Source of the DNA: Rhodospirillales bacterium
GTDB taxonomy: Bacteria; Pseudomonadota; Alphaproteobacteria; TMED109
DNA length: 55,366 bases
Direction: 5' to 3'
NCBI GenBank assembly: GCA_009839325.1
Contig: VXPW01000065.1
Location: 49,609 to 104,974, forward strand
Part shown: one piece after another, positions 1 to 9,516 of the stretch
How the letters are laid out: each line of letters opens with the position of its first letter
Numbering within the stretch: position 1 is the first letter of the stretch
Made by a program: the position numbers and the translations under genes
The notes under the pieces: generated by a model
Databases searched by the model: none
Seen by the model: only the letters and a program-made list of their open reading frames with translations
What the model was told of the DNA's origin: nothing

Positions 1-22
1 CAACCCGAGTGAGGAGTAGCGT

Positions 23-130
23 ATGGTTGAGTTTCTCGACCTGCTGGCGGGTTCGTTCCTGGTGTTGCTGTTCGTCGTAGTCTGCATCTGGGCAACGTGG
101 GCTTGGTGGCGGTCTTTCGACCGCTGGTAG
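23..130 (+). CDS. Small Trp-rich single-span membrane peptide (hypothetical)
   Basis: A 35-codon ATG-to-TAG reading frame with a strong Shine-Dalgarno (GAGGAG at 11-16, six bases before the ATG). Residues about 8-24 are almost entirely hydrophobic (Leu, Phe, Val, Ile) and form one predicted transmembrane helix. The C-terminal 13 residues contain five tryptophans plus arginine and aspartate. Asp and Glu near the N-terminus and Arg near the C-terminus flank the helix. It ends about 100 bp before the mnmG start on the same strand. I do not recognise a family. It could be a genuine small membrane protein, or a leader peptide for the downstream transcript. Its reality rests on the ribosome site and the membrane-helix pattern only. 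Confidence 0.45.
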   Translation: MVEFLDLLAGSFLVLLFVVVCIWATWAWWRSFDRW

Positions 131-232
131 CCGCCAGTTTGGGCATTACTCGATATAGTTCCCGAAGCATCGGCATGCCGTGACGTGCCCAGGCGTTGGC
201 GGGAGCGTCGTTCAACCAGAAGACAGGTTCCA

Positions 233-2113
233 ATGCGGAAGAATCTGATCAACCCACAGTGGTTTGATGTCTTGGTTGTCGGTGGCGGGCACGCCGGCTG
301 TGAGGCAGCTGCGGCCGCTGCGCGCATGGGGGCCCGCACGGGCCTGGTCACCCACAGCTTCGCTACCGTCGGCGCCATGTCGTGTAACCCGGCATTTGGC
401 GGGGTGGGCAAAGGTCATCTCATGCGCGAGGTCGATGCGTTGGATGGACTGATTGCCCGCGCCGCAGACTTGGCCGGTATGCAGTTCCGCGTACTTAACC
501 GCAGTCGCGGGCCGGCAGTGCATGGACCGAGATGCCAGGCGGACCGCAAGCTGTATCGCGCGGCCATGCAGGGATTGCTGCGCGAACAGGCGAACCTCGA
601 GATCGTGGAAGGATCCGTTGAAGATCTCGTACTAGACCGAGATCGGCAGGTAACCGGCATCGTATTGGGAGACGGCAGGACTCTCCGGGCGGGCGCCGTC
701 GTCATTGCCACGGGAACGTTTCTGAGGGGCATGATCCACGTGGGCGAGTCGCGGACGCCGGCTGGCCGTGCCGGCGAGGCTCCTGCCACGCGGCTTGCCG
801 AGCGTCTCGCTGCGTCCGGATTTCAAATGGGCCGATTGAAGACCGGCACGCCACCTCGTCTGGACGGCACAACCATCCGCTGGAACGATCTGGAGGTGCA
901 GGAAGGAGATCCCGTACCGGAACCATTGTCGCTGATGACTCAGCGAATTCGCCGACCGCAGATCCCGTGCCATATCACCTGGACGAACGACGCGATGCAT
1001 CGGTTGGTTCGGGACAACCTGCATCGGACACCGATGCATTCGGGCCAAATTGAGGGAAGCGGACCACGATACTGCCCATCAATCGAGGACAAGGTCGTGC
1101 GGTTTGCTTCGCGGCCACGGCACCAGATCTTTCTTGAGCCGGAAGGTTACGAGGATTCAACAGTTTATCCCAACGGGATTTCGACGTCATTGCCGGCGCC
1201 GGTCCAGGAACAGATGCTTTCGTTGATCAAGGGGTTGGAAACCGTGCGGATGGTCCGGCCGGGGTACGCCATCGAATACGACTACGTCGACCCTCGGGAA
1301 CTGCATCCAACGTTGGAGACCAAGCGGATCCGCGGGCTGTATTTTGCGGGCCAGATCAATGGCACAACCGGTTACGAAGAGGCAGCCGCACAAGGTGTGA
1401 TCGCCGGCATCAATGCGGCGGGTCATTCGTCAGGCCAACACGCGTTCGTGTTGGACCGGGCCGAGGCATATGTCGGTGTCTTGATCGACGATCTCACGAC
1501 CAGGGGCGCGCCGGAGCCTTACCGCATGCTCACGTCGCGCTCGGAATACCGGCTGCATTTGCGGGCTGACAATGCCGACGAACGCCTGACCCGAAGAGGT
1601 GAGGCGGCAGGCGTGGTCGGAACCTTGCGCTCACGCATATTCGCCGAGAAGTCAGCCAAGCTTGAGGCGGCGCGCCGGCTGCTTCAGGAAACTCGGGTCA
1701 GTACTTCGTCCGTACGGCGTCACGGCATCGCAGCTTCTGATGACGGCGGACGTCGATCGGCCATGAAGTATCTGGGCTATCCCGACGTGACCATTGCGAA
1801 GCTTGCTCAGATCTGCCCGGAGTTGAACGCCATTGACGCGTCGCTGCATGGCATTCTGGAGGCCGACGCGCTGTACGCTCCCTACAGGGCACGACAAGAC
1901 GAGGACATTCGTGCGTACCGGCGCGATGCGGCCGTCCGGCTTCCCGACAGCATTGACTACGACTCAGTCGGAGGCCTGTCCGCCGAGGCAACCGAGGCAT
2001 TGCAAACGGGCCGCCCGTCTACTCTGGCGTCAGCTTCGCGTTTACCCGGTGTAACCCCGGCGGCTTTGACGGCGGTTGTTGCACACCTGAGGAAGATGTC
2101 GATCCGGGCATGA
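233..2113 (+). CDS. mnmG: tRNA uridine-5-carboxymethylaminomethyl modification enzyme MnmG (GidA)
   Basis: FAD-dependent subunit which, with MnmE, installs the cmnm5 group on wobble uridine 34 of certain tRNAs, using methylene-THF and glycine or ammonium. The Rossmann FAD motif GGGHAGCEA is at residues 17-25, followed by the family signatures [15 protein letters not shown] and, later, [11 protein letters not shown] and [13 protein letters not shown]. The C-terminal region has the helical MnmE-binding fold signature ([17 protein letters not shown]). I chose the ATG at 233 over the GTG at 185 because family members begin just before the FAD motif; the product is 626 residues, a normal length. 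mnmE is not downstream; whether it lies upstream cannot be seen. A parS site follows 28 bp after the stop. Confidence 0.97.
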   Translation: MRKNLINPQWFDVLVVGGGHAGCEAAAAAARMGARTGLVTHSFATVGAMSCNPAFGGVGKGHLMREVDALDGLIARAADLAGMQFRVLNRSRGPAVHGPRCQADRKLYRAAMQGLLREQANLEIVEGSVEDLVLDRDRQVTGIVLGDGRTLRAGAVVIATGTFLRGMIHVGESRTPAGRAGEAPATRLAERLAASGFQMGRLKTGTPPRLDGTTIRWNDLEVQEGDPVPEPLSLMTQRIRRPQIPCHITWTNDAMHRLVRDNLHRTPMHSGQIEGSGPRYCPSIEDKVVRFASRPRHQIFLEPEGYEDSTVYPNGISTSLPAPVQEQMLSLIKGLETVRMVRPGYAIEYDYVDPRELHPTLETKRIRGLYFAGQINGTTGYEEAAAQGVIAGINAAGHSSGQHAFVLDRAEAYVGVLIDDLTTRGAPEPYRMLTSRSEYRLHLRADNADERLTRRGEAAGVVGTLRSRIFAEKSAKLEAARRLLQETRVSTSSVRRHGIAASDDGGRRSAMKYLGYPDVTIAKLAQICPELNAIDASLHGILEADALYAPYRARQDEDIRAYRRDAAVRLPDSIDYDSVGGLSAEATEALQTGRPSTLASASRLPGVTPAALTAVVAHLRKMSIRA

Positions 2114-2140
2114 GCCGACATGTCCGTGGCCGCGACTTAG

Positions 2141-2156
2141 TGTTTCACGTGAAACA
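2141..2156. other. parS chromosome-partition site (ParB-binding centromere)
   Basis: The sequence TGTTTCACGTGAAACA is a perfect 16-bp palindrome identical to the consensus bacterial parS site. ParB loads on parS, spreads and recruits SMC, and ParA then segregates the origin region. parS sites usually sit within some tens of kilobases of oriC, often inside or beside the mnmE-mnmG-rsmG-parA-parB cluster. Here it lies in the intergenic space right after mnmG. A chance match to all 16 bases is very unlikely. I saw only this one copy in the window. Confidence 0.93.
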
Positions 2157-2224
2157 TGTGTCCGGCAATATCAGGCGCCGCGGACCACTGTTGCGAAACC
2201 TCCGGCAGTCGGATGTCGGCAATA

Positions 2225-2249
2225 GGCACCGAAATTCAATGTTGGTGCC
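2225..2249. terminator. Possible hairpin between convergent mnmG and the metallo-hydrolase gene
   Basis: GGCACC (2225-2230) and GGTGCC (2244-2249) form a perfect six-base inverted repeat around a 13-base loop, in the gap between two converging genes. There is no clear T-tract on either strand, so this may be a weak or Rho-assisted terminator, or chance. Confidence 0.25.
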
Positions 2250-2259
2250 GAGAATGGGT

Positions 2260-3060
2260 CTAGCGACCTCTAGGGTCGACGTCTAGCCGGAAGACAATCC
2301 CTTTCAGTGCGTCGCTGTAAGCCGGGTAGATCGTTGTCACCAGCGGATCATGGCCGGGAACGATGTGGTCGGCGCTGTCGGCAAGGCTGGCAATGCGATC
2401 ATGCCCCTTGAGCATGTCAGCGACGGAAAAGACGATCGGAAACGGCGCAGATTGTTCCATGTTTTCAAAGAAATGCGCTGCATCGGAGGCAAGTACTACC
2501 CATCCTCTTCGAGTGCGCACCCGAACGCACTGCAGGCCCATGGTGTGGCCGCCAAGAAGATGTACGGACACCCCGGGGGCGATTTCCCGATCACCGTCAT
2601 GAAACACAACCCTTCCTTGGAAGGCCTTTCGGACCAAATTGCACACGTGATCCGGCGTGTACGGCGTGGCGAATGCGCGACGCGCCATATGCGGGCCCGT
2701 CGCGAAGTGCATTTCCCGTTCCTGCAGGTGGAAGTTGGCCTCGGCGAAATGATCGATCGTGCCCGCGTGGTCATAGTGCAGGTGTGTGATGATGACGTCG
2801 CGCACCTTGGAGCTATCAACCCCAAGCATGGCCAGTCCGTCGCGCGGGGCCCGTTCCACGGTGCGGCCACGCCGCTTGCCCTCGGCCTCATCGAAGCCGA
2901 CATCCACCACAATGGATCGCTCTTCATTTCGAATCAGCCAAACGAAGTAGTCGAGCGGCATGTCTCCATCGTGCGGGTCCGCCCCGATGAAGTTTTCGTG
3001 GCGCTTCCGGTTCGCATGTGTTCCGTAGCGGACCGCCGTGACTTCCCAAGTGTCGGTCAT
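2260..3060 (-). CDS. Metallo-beta-lactamase-fold hydrolase, N-acyl homoserine lactonase-like
   Basis: A 266-residue cytoplasmic MBL-fold enzyme. The dinuclear-zinc motif HxHxDH appears as THLHYDHAG at about residues 92-99. Further probable metal ligands are the His in GGHTMG, the Asp in ASDAAHFF and the C-terminal His in VPGHDP. Length and layout resemble the AttM/AiiA-type N-acyl homoserine lactonase family, whose members open lactone rings of quorum-sensing signals. That substrate is an inference; other lactones or esters are equally possible. No signal peptide is visible. It lies 33 bp downstream of the DUF2461 gene on the same strand, so the two may be co-transcribed. No luxI or luxR homologue is present in the window. 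Confidence 0.85.
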   Translation of the reverse strand: MTDTWEVTAVRYGTHANRKRHENFIGADPHDGDMPLDYFVWLIRNEERSIVVDVGFDEAEGKRRGRTVERAPRDGLAMLGVDSSKVRDVIITHLHYDHAGTIDHFAEANFHLQEREMHFATGPHMARRAFATPYTPDHVCNLVRKAFQGRVVFHDGDREIAPGVSVHLLGGHTMGLQCVRVRTRRGWVVLASDAAHFFENMEQSAPFPIVFSVADMLKGHDRIASLADSADHIVPGHDPLVTTIYPAYSDALKGIVFRLDVDPRGR

Positions 3061-3093
3061 GGTGAACTTTCCCAGAGGCGTGTTGCGAGAGGT

Positions 3094-3780
3094 CTAGCAG
3101 GGAACTCCAACGGCGCGTGACAAGAATCGAACAAAGCCGGAGCCCTCTTGGGCGATGGAGACAAATTGACGGAAGAATTCGGGCCTGACCGCATCAGACT
3201 CGGAGAAGGTTGCCAACGCAATGAAGTCCTTGCGCTTGAGGTCTTCGATCAACGGGTGCTCGGGATCGTAACCCCTCGGTGGACGCCTGAGCGACTGGCC
3301 CCTGAGTTCAAAGATTTTCTGGAAGGCGGAAGCGGTCGTGATCGACACCCATTCCTTTGAATGATCGACGATCGCGTCGCGAATGCGTCCAAGCGTCCCG
3401 CTATCGGGGCGCCATACGCCACAGCCTGCGAAGCATGCGTCTGGCTCCAGATGGAGATAGAAGCCAGGTGCGTGCGCGTCCCGGCCGGCGACATGACGAA
3501 AGTGTGCGCCGACGTTGACCTTGTAGGGTGTCTTGTCCTTGGAGAAGCGCGTGTCACGGTAGATCCGGAATAGGGAGCCGCCGTGTGGCCGCGTGTCGGC
3601 GCGAAAATGCGGGCTGATTTCGGAAAGCGGCTCCGCAAACGCACCGATGAATTCAAGCATCGGGTCACGCACTTCAGACTGGTAGCGCTCCTTGTTCGCC
3701 TCGAACCATGGCCGGTCGTTGTTGGCCTTGAGGTCACGCAGGAAATCAAAGAGTGAGGGTGAGATCAGGCTCGACGTCAT
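3094..3780 (-). CDS. DUF2461 family protein
   Basis: A 228-residue protein matching the DUF2461 (TIGR02453) family. The N-terminal pattern FLRDLKANNDRPWFEANK, the central RIYRDTRFSKDKTPYK motif and a following GFYLHLEPD stretch are the family's conserved features. The function is unknown. It has no signal peptide or membrane span. It is probably the first gene of a two-gene unit with the downstream metallo-hydrolase (33-bp gap). Upstream on the minus strand two TATGAT hexamers lie close together near 3880-3900, possible -10 elements, but no convincing -35 is seen. Confidence 0.9.
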   Translation of the reverse strand: MTSSLISPSLFDFLRDLKANNDRPWFEANKERYQSEVRDPMLEFIGAFAEPLSEISPHFRADTRPHGGSLFRIYRDTRFSKDKTPYKVNVGAHFRHVAGRDAHAPGFYLHLEPDACFAGCGVWRPDSGTLGRIRDAIVDHSKEWVSITTASAFQKIFELRGQSLRRPPRGYDPEHPLIEDLKRKDFIALATFSESDAVRPEFFRQFVSIAQEGSGFVRFLSRAVGVPC

Positions 3781-3937
3781 GACGTGTCTTTCGAGGGAGC
3801 CGAACGGATTGATGGCAGGCGGCAGAGCGATCTGACAACGGAGTGCGCCGACACAACTGCGCGCGGCCAGATACAGATCATAGATGGATCATACTGTGAT
3901 CATGCGACCCATCCTGGAAAATTGCAGTCATCGCCGG

Positions 3938-5245
3938 TCAACGGCGTTCCGTCACTCGCTGGCGGAGCCTCCGGATCATCCACCAAACGACGCCGATGAT
4001 TGGGATTGCCACCATTGCCTGGAGCTGCGCCTCGTCTGCATTCAGATGCCGAGAAATCGGGGCCAGGATGTATCCAGTGAGACTGACGGCGTAATAGCTG
4101 ATGGCGACGACCGACAAACCCTCGACCATTTGTTGCAGCCGCAACTGGAGGGCGGCACGGCGATCCATGCTTTTGAGAAGGCTGCGGTTCTGTGCCGCGA
4201 TGTTCACTTCTACGCGCGTGCGCAGCAGCGTGGCTGCTCGCGTCGCACGCTGAGAGAGCTCGTCCAGCCGGTTCTTGGCGGAGCTGCAGGTTCGCATTGC
4301 GGGATCAAAACGCCGCAGCATGAACTCTGCCAGGGTCTGCCGCCCCTTTACTCGTTCTTCCCGTAGTGCACTGATCCGTTCGTGCACAATGGCCGCATAG
4401 GCTTCTGCGGCGCCGAAACGGAATGCCGAGGATGACGAGAGGGCCTCGATTTCAGCGGACATCGAGAGAAGCCTGTCCAGCGTCTCGGATTCGCCTCCGC
4501 CGGATGTGACCATGGTTCGAACCAGTGAGGTCATTTCCCTATCGAGTTCCGCCACGCGTGCGGCTACTTCCCGCGCCGCCGGCAAGGCCAACATTGCCAT
4601 GGACTTGTAGGTCTCGATCTCCACAAGGCGTTGGACGATTCGCCCCAGTCGGCGCGGGCCGATATAGGCACGCGCCAACAACGCAAACCGAACATGCCCC
4701 GCCGTATCGATGCGGAAATCGCTGGCAGCTATGGCCTGCTGGTCGACAACGCTGGACATGGCGAGGCTTTCCGGCACGAACCAGTCCCGCATCCGGTCAT
4801 AGTCGGCCTCGTCGAGGTCCGGCACCGATTCGGCCAGCTCGACCCTGACCAGCACTGACGTAAGAACCTTGCCGGGGGCTTGATTGAGCCAGTCACGAGG
4901 GAACGTCGTCGCGATCGAGCCGGTAAACGGAACCCCGGCCACGCCATCGGCATAGATCGTGTAGGTGACGAATTCGGTGTGACGTTCCCATTTCAGCAGA
5001 TTGCGGCCCAGCCGACCGGAAAAATGATTGCCATCCGGAGGGGGATGGTCCGCTCCGTGTCGGTTCAACAGGTCATGGAGATGCGCCCGGTCGGCTTCCG
5101 GGTCGCGGTTCTCAGCTTGGCCAGACTGTTTGATGGCGAGCACTACGGCGTGGCACGGGGCGCGCAATTCAGGAAAAGGACGGGCATGCAACTCGTTCGA
5201 CAGCGCATAGCGCTGCGGGTGGTCTTCAAGCCTTTCTGCCGTCAT
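3938..5245 (-). CDS. DUF3422 family protein with two C-terminal membrane helices
   Basis: A 435-residue protein. The start NELHARPFPEL and the later ERHTEFVTYT block are typical of DUF3422, a family found mainly in Alpha- and Betaproteobacteria with no assigned function. The middle (about residues 230-360) is rich in charged residues and looks helical, possibly coiled coil. Two hydrophobic segments near the C-terminus (around VVAISYYAVSLTGYILAP and MVAIPIIGVVWWMI) predict two transmembrane helices, with an Arg-rich tail. The large N-terminal part is therefore probably cytoplasmic. It is separated by 210 bp from hslU and may have its own promoter. Confidence 0.9.
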   Translation of the reverse strand: MTAERLEDHPQRYALSNELHARPFPELRAPCHAVVLAIKQSGQAENRDPEADRAHLHDLLNRHGADHPPPDGNHFSGRLGRNLLKWERHTEFVTYTIYADGVAGVPFTGSIATTFPRDWLNQAPGKVLTSVLVRVELAESVPDLDEADYDRMRDWFVPESLAMSSVVDQQAIAASDFRIDTAGHVRFALLARAYIGPRRLGRIVQRLVEIETYKSMAMLALPAAREVAARVAELDREMTSLVRTMVTSGGGESETLDRLLSMSAEIEALSSSSAFRFGAAEAYAAIVHERISALREERVKGRQTLAEFMLRRFDPAMRTCSSAKNRLDELSQRATRAATLLRTRVEVNIAAQNRSLLKSMDRRAALQLRLQQMVEGLSVVAISYYAVSLTGYILAPISRHLNADEAQLQAMVAIPIIGVVWWMIRRLRQRVTERR

Positions 5246-5455
5246 TCGCCGTACCCCCTTCTACGCAGCCGGCACAATACATTGGAGGGCCGTTCCGGCG
5301 GGCTGCGCGGACTGCAGGGTTGGCGCGGACGCTGCCAGCTCCCCGACCTACCGATGCCGAGTAGCGTCTGGCAGAGGAACGGCGGAAGGATTGCCGCGCC
5401 GCAGTTCCCGCAGTCAATGGCTTCCGGCAATCCGGAGCTTGCGCGGGTCAACGGG

Positions 5456-6763
5456 TCACAGAATAAATCGGTTCAGATCGCTCTGGTCGATTTCGTCACT
5501 GAGGGTCTTGAGCACAAACTGCTCATCGATGGTTACCACTTCGTCCGACCGATCTGTGGCCGAAAAACTGATGTCCTCAAGCAGCCGCTCGCAAATCGTG
5601 TGGAGCCGGCGCGCGCCGATATTCTCGACCGTGTGATTGGCCTCGGCGGCCAATCTGGCCAAGGCGCTGATGCCGTCATCCCGGAATTCCAGCTTGACGC
5701 CGTCAGTCGCGAGCAAGGCCTCATATTGCCGGGTCAAGCTGTTCTCCGGCTCCGTGAGGATGCGAACCAGGTCGGCTTCGGACAGCGGGTCCAGGCTCAC
5801 CCTGATGGGGAGGCGGCCCTGCAATTCGGGCAGCAGGTCGGAAGGTTTGGCGAGGTGAAATGCGCCGGAGGCAATGAACAGGATGTGGCCGGTTCGGACC
5901 TGACCGTGCTTGGTGGGTACCACCGTGCCCTCGATTAACGGCAGAAGGTCGCGTTGCACGCCCTCTCGGCTCACGTCCGCCCCGGCGCGGTCTTCAGCGC
6001 GCGTGATCTTGTCGATCTCGTCCAGGAACACGATTCCGTTCTGTTCCACCGCGTCAATCGCGGTGCGATGCAGTTCATCGTCGTCGATCAGCCGATTGCT
6101 TTCTTCCTCGATCAGGACGTTATGGCTCTCGCCCACCGTCATGCGACGCTTTTGCGTGACATTGCCGAACGACTTGCCCAGAAGTTCACCCAGGTTGACC
6201 ATGCCGACGTGTGTTCCTGGCACGCCCGGCAGTTCGAATGAGGGGAAGCCGCCCGGGCTCTCGCTCACCTCGATTTCGATTTCCTGCTCATCAAGCTGGC
6301 CGGACCGAAGTTTCTCGCGCATCTTTTGGCGGGTGTCACGCGAGGCCGACGGCCCCGCAAGCACATCGATGACGCGCTTCTCGGCGGCTGCCTCGGCGCG
6401 CGTCGCCACTTCATGCTGCAGTCTGGTCCGCGTGATCATGATCGCGCTTTCGACCAGGTCGCGGATGATCGACTCGACGTCGCGGCCGACGTAGCCCACT
6501 TCGGTGAACTTCGTCGCCTCCACCTTGATGAACGGTGCTTGCGCCAGCTTCGCGAGACGACGCGCAATCTCGGTCTTGCCGACACCGGTGGGCCCCATCA
6601 TCAGGATGTTCTTGGGGAGGATTTCCTCCCGCAGCGGCGGTTCCAGCTGCTGGCGGCGCCAGCGATTCCGAAGCGCGATGGCCACCGACCGCTTTGCCGC
6701 CCGCTGGCCCACAATGAATCGATCGAGCTCCGCGACGATCTCGCGTGGTGTAAACGCGGTCAT
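5456..6763 (-). CDS. hslU: HslU, ATPase subunit of the HslVU (ClpYQ) protease
   Basis: AAA+ unfoldase that feeds substrates into the HslV peptidase. Walker A is GPTGVGKT at residues 57-64, the Walker B region is [11 protein letters not shown], and sensor/arginine motifs follow. The pore-region and I-domain segments are present, and the C-terminus ends in ...LNRFIL, matching the conserved tail that inserts into HslV. At 435 residues it has the usual length. Its ATG overlaps the hslV stop by four bases (ATGA), so the two are translationally coupled. Confidence 0.97.
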   Translation of the reverse strand: MTAFTPREIVAELDRFIVGQRAAKRSVAIALRNRWRRQQLEPPLREEILPKNILMMGPTGVGKTEIARRLAKLAQAPFIKVEATKFTEVGYVGRDVESIIRDLVESAIMITRTRLQHEVATRAEAAAEKRVIDVLAGPSASRDTRQKMREKLRSGQLDEQEIEIEVSESPGGFPSFELPGVPGTHVGMVNLGELLGKSFGNVTQKRRMTVGESHNVLIEEESNRLIDDDELHRTAIDAVEQNGIVFLDEIDKITRAEDRAGADVSREGVQRDLLPLIEGTVVPTKHGQVRTGHILFIASGAFHLAKPSDLLPELQGRLPIRVSLDPLSEADLVRILTEPENSLTRQYEALLATDGVKLEFRDDGISALARLAAEANHTVENIGARRLHTICERLLEDISFSATDRSDEVVTIDEQFVLKTLSDEIDQSDLNRFIL

Positions 6764-7329
6764 TGGTGGATGACTTCGACGGAAATCTGGTGGTTCGTGT
6801 AGATGCAGAGTTCCGCGGCGACGGCCAGCGACCGCCGGGCGATGTCCTCGGCATCCAGCCCCTCGACTTCGCTGAGGGCGCGGGCCGCAGCCAGGGCGAA
6901 ACCTCCTCCTGACCCGATGCCGATGAGGCCGTCCGCCGGTTCCACAACGTCCCCGACACCGGATACCAGCAGTGACACCTCGCGATCCGCTACTGCCATG
7001 ACCGCCTCCAGGCGGCGAAGGTACCTGTCGGTTCGCCAGTCGCGGGCCAATTCAACACATGCCCGCATCAGCTGGCCCGGATGCCGCTCGAGCTTGGCGT
7101 CCAGCCGGTCGAAGAGGGTGAAGGCGTCGGCGGTCGCGCCCGCAAATCCTGCCAGCACGGCGCCGCCGGCGAGGCGGCGCACCTTGCGGGCGTTGGCCTT
7201 GATGACGGTGTCGCCCTGGGTGACCTGCCCGTCTCCGGCAATGACCACGGTTCCTGCCCGCCGAACCGACAGCACCGTTGTGCCATGCCACGGCGTCTTG
7301 ACGTTCGGGGTCTCGGACATGGACATCAT
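6760..7329 (-). CDS. hslV: HslV, peptidase subunit of the HslVU protease
   Basis: Proteasome beta-type Ntn peptidase forming double hexameric rings. The processed N-terminal nucleophile is the Thr in WHGTTVLSV, preceded by a short propeptide as in other alphaproteobacteria. GDGQVT and the basic [10 protein letters not shown] segments are conserved family motifs. Several ATG codons lie at the start (7329, 7326, 7320); none has a clear Shine-Dalgarno, so the exact start is uncertain but affects only the propeptide. It lies 37 bp after atpF on the same strand, so read-through from the ATP synthase operon is possible. Confidence 0.96.
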   Translation of the reverse strand: MMSMSETPNVKTPWHGTTVLSVRRAGTVVIAGDGQVTQGDTVIKANARKVRRLAGGAVLAGFAGATADAFTLFDRLDAKLERHPGQLMRACVELARDWRTDRYLRRLEAVMAVADREVSLLVSGVGDVVEPADGLIGIGSGGGFALAAARALSEVEGLDAEDIARRSLAVAAELCIYTNHQISVEVIHQ

Positions 7330-7366
7330 TTGGGGCAGGCAGGGAGCATGTTCACCACAGAAGGTT

Positions 7367-7876
7367 TCACGCTTGCCGCTGCTTCAGTGACCGTCCAAGG
7401 CTGTCAACTGTCTGCTGAACCAGGGAAAGCTGGGTTTCGGCGTCAATTCGTTCGCGAAGCAGGCGAGTCGATGCTTCCAGTACCAGGTCAGCCACCCGCT
7501 CCCGGTACATCTGCCGCGCGGCCTCCTCGGTGCGGGCAATCTCTTCCGTGGCGCGCGCACGCATCCGGGAGAGGTGCGCCTGCAGCCGCTGATCTGAAGC
7601 TGCGGCAATCTGCCCGGCAGTCTCTTGCGCCCGGGCCCGAATTTCCCTGGCCGTCTTCTCGGCTTCCGCGGCCTCGTCGGTGTAGCGGTCCCGGAGGGAT
7701 TGCGCCTCGGCGTGGAGAGCTGCCGCGCTGTCCAGTTCATCGCGTACCGCGTTCCGGTGTGCATCCAGAACAGCGGCAAGCTTCCGGAACAACAGGCGTC
7801 CGAAGGCGCCCACGAACAGGACGAACGATACCGCGACCCAGAAGGACGGATCCTGCGCCAGTACGGACCACGTCAT
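7367..7876 (-). CDS. atpF: ATP synthase F0 subunit b
   Basis: Peripheral-stalk subunit of F-type ATP synthase. One N-terminal membrane helix ([21 protein letters not shown], about residues 10-30) is followed by a long charged, Ala-rich helix that would dimerise with b' and reach subunit delta. Length is 169 residues. Its ATG overlaps the stop of the b' gene by four bases. Having two different b-type genes in tandem is the alphaproteobacterial and photosynthetic arrangement. Confidence 0.93.
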   Translation of the reverse strand: MTWSVLAQDPSFWVAVSFVLFVGAFGRLLFRKLAAVLDAHRNAVRDELDSAAALHAEAQSLRDRYTDEAAEAEKTAREIRARAQETAGQIAAASDQRLQAHLSRMRARATEEIARTEEAARQMYRERVADLVLEASTRLLRERIDAETQLSLVQQTVDSLGRSLKQRQA

Positions 7877-8454
7877 GACGTCTTCGCTCGGGCGGCCTGG
7901 GCGACGACCCGGGACAATGCCGCGTCGTCGATTTGCACGGTCGTCAGGGCGCTCGTGAGCGACCGCACGAGCTCCGTGGCCGCAGCCTCGGCGTCCCGGA
8001 GCGCCTCCGCGCGACTCGTTTCGATGCGAGCCTCCGCCTCGACCCTCTCGTTTTCCAGCGCCTCCTGCAGACGCTGGGTTTCCGTCCGGAAGGCCACGGT
8101 CGCCTGGTCGTGCGCTTCCCGGAGCAGCCGTTCGCTGTCGGCACGGGCGGCCGCAAGGGCCTCACTCCCGCGGAGGTGCGCCGCTTCAGCTTCCTTGCGA
8201 AGCTCGTCCGCCTGTTCCCTGTCAGCCCCGATCCGCGTTTCGCGGGCCCGCAGGGTGGTTCGCACCTGCGGCAGCACGATCCGGCTGATCACCACGTAGA
8301 GCAGCGAGAACGTAACCACCAACCAGAAAATCTGGGACGGGAACGTTTCCACGCGGAGTTGCGGCATGTTGCCCTCCGCGGACGCCACAACTGGGAGCAA
8401 CGCGGCGGTCGCAATCGAGCAAACGGCGCTGAAGCGGCGAGCCATCGGCAGCAA
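7873..8454 (-). CDS. atpF': ATP synthase F0 subunit b'
   Basis: Second peripheral-stalk subunit, 193 residues. The N-terminal 25 or so residues are hydrophobic. The main membrane anchor is FPSQIFWLVVTFSLLYVVIS at about residues 38-57, followed by an extended coiled-coil region rich in Glu, Ala and Arg. It lies six bases after atpE and overlaps atpF, consistent with one operon. The distinction between b and b' rests on order (c-b'-b) and N-terminal layout. Confidence 0.9.
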   Translation of the reverse strand: MLPMARRFSAVCSIATAALLPVVASAEGNMPQLRVETFPSQIFWLVVTFSLLYVVISRIVLPQVRTTLRARETRIGADREQADELRKEAEAAHLRGSEALAAARADSERLLREAHDQATVAFRTETQRLQEALENERVEAEARIETSRAEALRDAEAAATELVRSLTSALTTVQIDDAALSRVVAQAARAKTS

Positions 8455-8460
8455 TTCGGG

Positions 8461-8688
8461 CTAGACGGCGAAGAGAATCAGAAACGCAATCAGCAGTGCG
8501 AACAGTGCGATTGCCTCCGTCAGGGCAAATCCCAACAGCACGTTGCCAAAGACCTTGGGCGCGGCTGACGGATTGCGAATGGCGGCAGAAACGTAGTTTC
8601 CGAAGATGTTGCCGATGCCGATACCGGCTCCAGCGAGCGCGATGGTGGCAAGACCGGCGCCGATCAGCCTGGCAGCTTCTGTTTCCAC
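8461..8688 (-). CDS. atpE: ATP synthase F0 subunit c
   Basis: The 75-residue proteolipid of the rotor ring, two transmembrane helices. The first helix carries the GAGIGIG glycine repeat and the polar loop is RNP. The second helix contains the ion-binding Glu in [12 protein letters not shown]. The residues next to that Glu lack the Ser/Thr-rich sodium signature, so proton coupling is expected. The start is GTG at 8688, with AAAGGA upstream as ribosome site. Confidence 0.97.
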   Translation of the reverse strand: METEAARLIGAGLATIALAGAGIGIGNIFGNYVSAAIRNPSAAPKVFGNVLLGFALTEAIALFALLIAFLILFAV

Positions 8689-8736
8689 GGGATAATCCTT
8701 TCGGGAGGAGGGTGAAAGTGAAATGAAGAACGGAAC

Positions 8737-9510
8737 TTAGTGGTGAAGGTCCAGCGCGTCACTCAGGTACAGGCAGCTCAGGACAGCGAAGACATAGGCC
8801 TGAATGGCTGCTATCAGCAGCTCAAAGCCGGTCAGGATCACGATCAGGATGATCGACACCGGCGCCAGGAGCCCGAGGCCGGCGGACAGCAGGAGGCCGA
8901 CAAAGCCCCCGAAGACCTTGAGCATCGTATGCCCGGCCATCATGTTGGCGAACAGGCGCAGGGAAAGGCTGACCGGTCGGACGAAATAGCTGATGATCTC
9001 GATCGGCACCATCAACGGGATGAGCGCGATCGGGACACCGGACGGGACGAAGACCGAGAGGAACCGGACTCCGTGTCGCACCAGCCCGATGACCGTCACG
9101 CCGACGAATACCACGGCCGCCATGGTGAACGTCACGGCAATGTGGCTGGTGTACGTGAAGCTGTAGGGCACCATCCCCAGGAGATTTCCGAAAAGGATGA
9201 ACAGGAACAGGCTGAAAATAAACGGGAAGTAGCGAGCCCCCTGCGGACCGACGTTGTCCTGCAGCATGTTGGCCACGAACCGGTAGGTCAGTTCCACCGC
9301 CGCTTGCCATCGCCCGGGAACGATTGCGCGCCGCCGCATGCCGCCGGCGAACACCACCGCGATGGTGGCAACGGCAATCAGCATCCAGAGAGCTGAATTG
9401 GTAAACGAGAGGTCGAGCCCCCCGATTCGAATGGGTTCGAGGGCGACGATCTCGAACTGTTCGAGCGGGCCGTGGGCCGCGTCGCCACTCGCGCTGCTGT
9501 CGGTTGCCAT
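8737..9510 (-). CDS. atpB: ATP synthase F0 subunit a
   Basis: Integral membrane stator subunit that forms the proton half-channels against the c-ring. The 257-residue sequence shows five to six hydrophobic segments. The essential arginine is in SLSLRLFANMMAGH, the hallmark of the family, and the last helix contains the ELLIAAIQAYVFAVL stretch with its conserved Gln. It lies six bases downstream of atpI and 48 bp upstream of atpE. Confidence 0.97.
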   Translation of the reverse strand: MATDSSASGDAAHGPLEQFEIVALEPIRIGGLDLSFTNSALWMLIAVATIAVVFAGGMRRRAIVPGRWQAAVELTYRFVANMLQDNVGPQGARYFPFIFSLFLFILFGNLLGMVPYSFTYTSHIAVTFTMAAVVFVGVTVIGLVRHGVRFLSVFVPSGVPIALIPLMVPIEIISYFVRPVSLSLRLFANMMAGHTMLKVFGGFVGLLLSAGLGLLAPVSIILIVILTGFELLIAAIQAYVFAVLSCLYLSDALDLHH

Positions 9511-9516
9511 TGAGCG

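Noticed and set aside
5242-5451. Minus-strand frame of 69 codons between hslU and the DUF3422 gene
   Set aside because: No ribosome site, no domain, and a composition typical of non-coding GC-rich DNA.
7330-7366. CCCCAAAT before hslV as a heat-shock -10
   Set aside because: It lies only a few bases from the start codon and has no matching -35 at the right distance.
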